From Lentimicrobiaceae bacterium (lineage in GTDB: Bacteria; Bacteroidota; Bacteroidia; Bacteroidales; SKPS01), in NCBI GenBank assembly GCA_007119395.1, contig SKPS01000358.1:1-7580 (forward strand): 7,580 nucleotides of DNA, read 5' to 3'. Positions 5,986 through 7,580 of this stretch are shown here, one piece after another. The position numbers were made by a program, and so were the translations under genes. The notes beneath the pieces are model-generated. The model saw nothing but the letters and a program-made list of their open reading frames with translations. It searched no databases and had not been told where the DNA came from. How positions within the stretch are numbered: the first letter of the stretch is position 1; each line of letters starts with the position of its first letter.

Positions 5986-7335
5986 TCAACTCATCTCTTT
6001 TCTTATCAGGTCAAGCCCTTCACGAAGAATCGACTGCACTTCAATTTTCGAGGTGCACATCACTTCGCACAAGGCCATATCCTCTTCCACCACTTCATAG
6101 ATACCCAGGTTCTCCATCAGGTCAATGTCTTTGATCATAATGGCTTTGAGCAATTGAACCGGAAAAATATCCATAGGGAACACCTTTTCATATTGCCCCG
6201 TTACCACGAAGGCTCTCTCACCGCCGTTGAGGTTGGTGTGAGGGGCGAAAGGTTTTCTATGGAATATTTTCGAGAGGAAGGTATTTGTAAAGGAGAAGGC
6301 GTCGAAGCCCGGGCGTGCCCACCCCATGAATTCATAGTGGTCTCCTTCCGGTATGACGGTACATCCATGATGGTAGAAGCCCAAAAACCCATTGGGCTCG
6401 ATGCGTGTTCCGGTGAGCACATTCCCGCTGATATAGCGTTGGTTCTCTTCGGTCACCTGCCCTTCCACCAGTGCTGAGATATCGGCTCCCATGTGAGTTT
6501 TATAGTATTTGGGCTGTTTCACGCTTGAACCGGTGAGTGCTATCACCCTTGTGGTATCATACTCTTTCCTCAGGAAGAACCGACCGATCATGGCAACGTC
6601 AAGGGGGTGTATTACCCATACCACATCACCTTTCACCACAGGATCCACATGATGTATCTGTACGCCTACGTTGCCGGCGGGGTGAGGCCCGCGGAAAACG
6701 TTAATGTTCACCCCTTGTGCCGAGAGGAATTCGGTGGCTTTGGTTTTATCGGCGTGTACACCCAGGTTCACGGGTGCTCCCGAGAGCTTTCGTATCACAT
6801 CGATGCCGAGCTGAAACTCAGCGCCTCGTTGACTGATGAGAAAGTCGAGATCAGGAGCCAGTGGTGCTGAGTCGAAACACGAGATAAACACCGAATGAGG
6901 TGCTACACCGGGTGTGGCGATCACATCATACGGGCGCTGTCGAATCACAGGCCACAACCCCGACGCCAGCAACACCTCCTCCAACGCTTCAGGGGTGGCA
7001 GTAGCCAGATCAGGTACATCAAACCTGCGGTATGCGATATCTTCATCAGCACGTATCACAATCTCCTCCAAACGACGTCGCTCGCCACGACGTATGGCTT
7101 CCACCACCCCACTTACCGGAGCCGTGAACAAAACCCGTTCAGAATACTTGTTGAAAAACAACGGCGTGCCCGCTTCCACCCTGTCACCCTCTGCAACAAG
7201 AAGCTTAGGCAGCACACCATGAAAGTCGGTTGGTTTGACAGCATACAAAGCAGAACGGCTGTTCACGGTAACGCGCTCAGCCTCGCCCTTTAGCTTCATG
7301 TCTAACCCCTTACGGATCGTTATTACCTTATCCAT
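5986..7335 (-). CDS. nqrA: Na+-NQR subunit A, cytoplasmic subunit
   Basis: NqrA is the peripheral cytoplasmic subunit, which interacts with quinone and packs against NqrB. It has no membrane segment. The protein has 449 residues, against 446 in Vibrio. The N-terminal ITIRKGLDM is the family signature. A barrel-like, biotinyl/RnfC-like N-terminal region follows, with FTAPVSGVVEAIRRGERR at 70-87. Later blocks are FRGPHPAGNVGVQIHHVDPV (214-233), ERAFVVTGQYEKVFPMDI (373-390) and ALCEVMCTSKIEVQSILREG (421-440). No CxxCxxC [4Fe-4S] motif is present, which separates it from the homologue RnfC. The start at 7335 puts the signature at residues 5-13 as in relatives; the next in-frame ATG (7299) would cut into it. 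This is the first gene of the operon, with 186 bases of leader before it. The stop is TGA. Confidence 0.97.
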   Translation of the reverse strand: MDKVITIRKGLDMKLKGEAERVTVNSRSALYAVKPTDFHGVLPKLLVAEGDRVEAGTPLFFNKYSERVLFTAPVSGVVEAIRRGERRRLEEIVIRADEDIAYRRFDVPDLATATPEALEEVLLASGLWPVIRQRPYDVIATPGVAPHSVFISCFDSAPLAPDLDFLISQRGAEFQLGIDVIRKLSGAPVNLGVHADKTKATEFLSAQGVNINVFRGPHPAGNVGVQIHHVDPVVKGDVVWVIHPLDVAMIGRFFLRKEYDTTRVIALTGSSVKQPKYYKTHMGADISALVEGQVTEENQRYISGNVLTGTRIEPNGFLGFYHHGCTVIPEGDHYEFMGWARPGFDAFSFTNTFLSKIFHRKPFAPHTNLNGGERAFVVTGQYEKVFPMDIFPVQLLKAIMIKDIDLMENLGIYEVVEEDMALCEVMCTSKIEVQSILREGLDLIRKEMS

Positions 7336-7381
7336 AGGCTATGATTGGTTGAGTATCAAAAACATATAAAAAAACCATTTT

Positions 7382-7397
7382 TTCAGATCCTTCAGAT
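7382..7397. repeat. short direct repeat TTCAGAT x2
   Basis: TTCAGAT occurs at 7382-7388 and again at 7391-7397, with CC between, about 50 bases before the nqrA start. It is an exact 7-base direct repeat with a 9-base period. It may be a regulator contact or a chance duplication; nothing else supports a function. Confidence 0.3.
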
Positions 7398-7405
7398 TCC
7401 ATACG

Positions 7406-7440
7406 TAACCTACATGCCGGTGAAGATATCAACCAGGTTA
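7406..7440 (-). repeat. inverted repeat TAACCT/AGGTTA in the nqrA leader
   Basis: TAACCT at 7406-7411 and AGGTTA at 7435-7440 are exact reverse complements, 23 bases apart. Between them, on the coding strand, GGTTGA and TTCACC can pair with one mismatch and one G-T pair around a TATC loop, extending the stem. The element could be an mRNA leader hairpin or an operator. The arms are short, so chance is a real possibility. Confidence 0.25.
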
Positions 7441-7482
7441 GTTTGCGATCTGTTATTTTTTTAACACAAAATAAAAACAACG

Positions 7483-7512
7483 CAAATTATGAAAAGTTTG
7501 ACACATAACAAT
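7483..7512 (-). promoter_or_regulatory. possible Bacteroidota-type promoter for nqrA-apbE
   Basis: On the minus strand, ATTG (7512-7509) is followed after 19 bases by TAATTTG (7489-7483). Bacteroidota sigma-ABfr promoters use TTTG at -33 and TAnnTTTG at -7, about 19-21 bases apart. The spacing fits, but the -33 element has one mismatch and the -7 element is one base short. A start site would lie near 7475, giving a leader of about 140 bases. In this AT-rich sequence such a match can arise by chance. Confidence 0.27.
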
Positions 7513-7521
7513 ATTTTTTCA

Positions 7522-7580
7522 TTACCACAACACCTCCACGATCACCAGGGTTGCCCATACGATGCTTGCGACGCCATTGG
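7522..7580 (-). CDS. possible C-terminal tail of an upstream membrane protein (partial at right edge)
   Basis: On the minus strand, one frame enters from the right edge and ends at a TAA at 7522-7524. It encodes NGVASIVWATLVIVEVLW as its last residues, a hydrophobic stretch that would suit a terminal membrane helix. Base composition shifts sharply at this stop, from GC-richer (7525-7580) to strongly AT-rich (7440-7521), as expected at a gene end. A second minus frame is also open from the edge, to about 7490, but its translation is basic and less protein-like. Only 18 codons are visible, so the family cannot be named. If real, the gene is co-directional with nqrA, 186 bases upstream. Confidence 0.4.
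   Translation of the reverse strand, partial: NGVASIVWATLVIVEVLW

Larger units (their letters stand above)
7336..7521 (-). promoter_or_regulatory. AT-rich leader upstream of nqrA, likely operon promoter region
   Basis: This 186-base gap before nqrA is clearly more AT-rich than the genes on either side, with runs of A/T at 7452-7480 and 7360-7383 (TATAT followed by a T tract on the coding strand). It contains a possible promoter, an inverted repeat and a short direct repeat, listed separately. No RNA gene or open frame of note is visible in it. Since all seven genes downstream are closely packed, the main operon promoter should lie here or further upstream. Confidence 0.5.

Noticed and set aside
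6895..7293. 132-codon plus-strand open frame opposite nqrA
   Set aside because: It is antisense to the conserved N-terminal half of nqrA and has no recognisable domain.
368..7335. Rnf complex instead of Na+-NQR
   Set aside because: NqrA lacks the [4Fe-4S] CxxCxxC motifs of RnfC, and NqrF carries FAD and NADH domains that RnfB lacks; the gene order is the nqr order.
1..7580. Mobile element, CRISPR array, tRNA or rRNA
   Set aside because: I saw no repeat-spacer pattern, no transposase or integrase motif, no terminal inverted repeats, and no tRNA or rRNA signature on either strand.

Overview
The window holds a complete operon for the sodium-pumping NADH:quinone oxidoreductase (Na+-NQR), all on the minus strand, in the order nqrA-nqrB-nqrC-nqrD-nqrE-nqrF, followed by apbE, the flavin transferase that loads covalent FMN onto NqrB and NqrC. 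All seven reading frames are intact and carry the expected cofactor residues. The sequences resemble Bacteroidota (Bacteroidales) Nqr proteins. A-rich leaders with no Shine-Dalgarno sequence before most starts fit that phylum, as does a possible TAnnTTTG-type promoter. Coding GC is moderate, near half by eye. I cannot name the genus.

Layout from right to left, in the direction of transcription. Positions 7522-7580 probably hold the last codons of an upstream minus-strand gene with a hydrophobic C-terminus, cut by the window edge. Positions 7336-7521 are an AT-rich leader with a possible promoter, an inverted repeat and a short direct repeat. The six nqr genes (7335 to 1419) are separated by only 3-25 bases. 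apbE (1453 to 368) starts inside the end of nqrF, a 35-base overlap, so translation is probably coupled. Positions 313-367 have only a weak hairpin. Positions 1-312 are more AT-rich and contain one plus-strand frame open from the left edge, which may be the end of an unrecognised convergent gene or may be non-coding.

How the genes work together (established for Vibrio Na+-NQR): NADH reduces FAD in NqrF. Electrons pass to the [2Fe-2S] centre of NqrF, an Fe centre held by NqrD/NqrE cysteines, FMN bound to NqrC, FMN bound to NqrB and riboflavin in NqrB, and then reach quinone near NqrB/NqrA. This drives Na+ out of the cell. ApbE attaches the two FMN groups from the periplasmic side. In Bacteroidales the quinone is expected to be menaquinone.

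I do not see a new biological system here. This is a well-conserved energy-conserving operon, and the points worth a second look are modest: an atypical ApbE lipobox, an extra cysteine beside the NqrF cluster, variant FMN motifs, no nqrM, leader structure and the unexplained left-edge frame.
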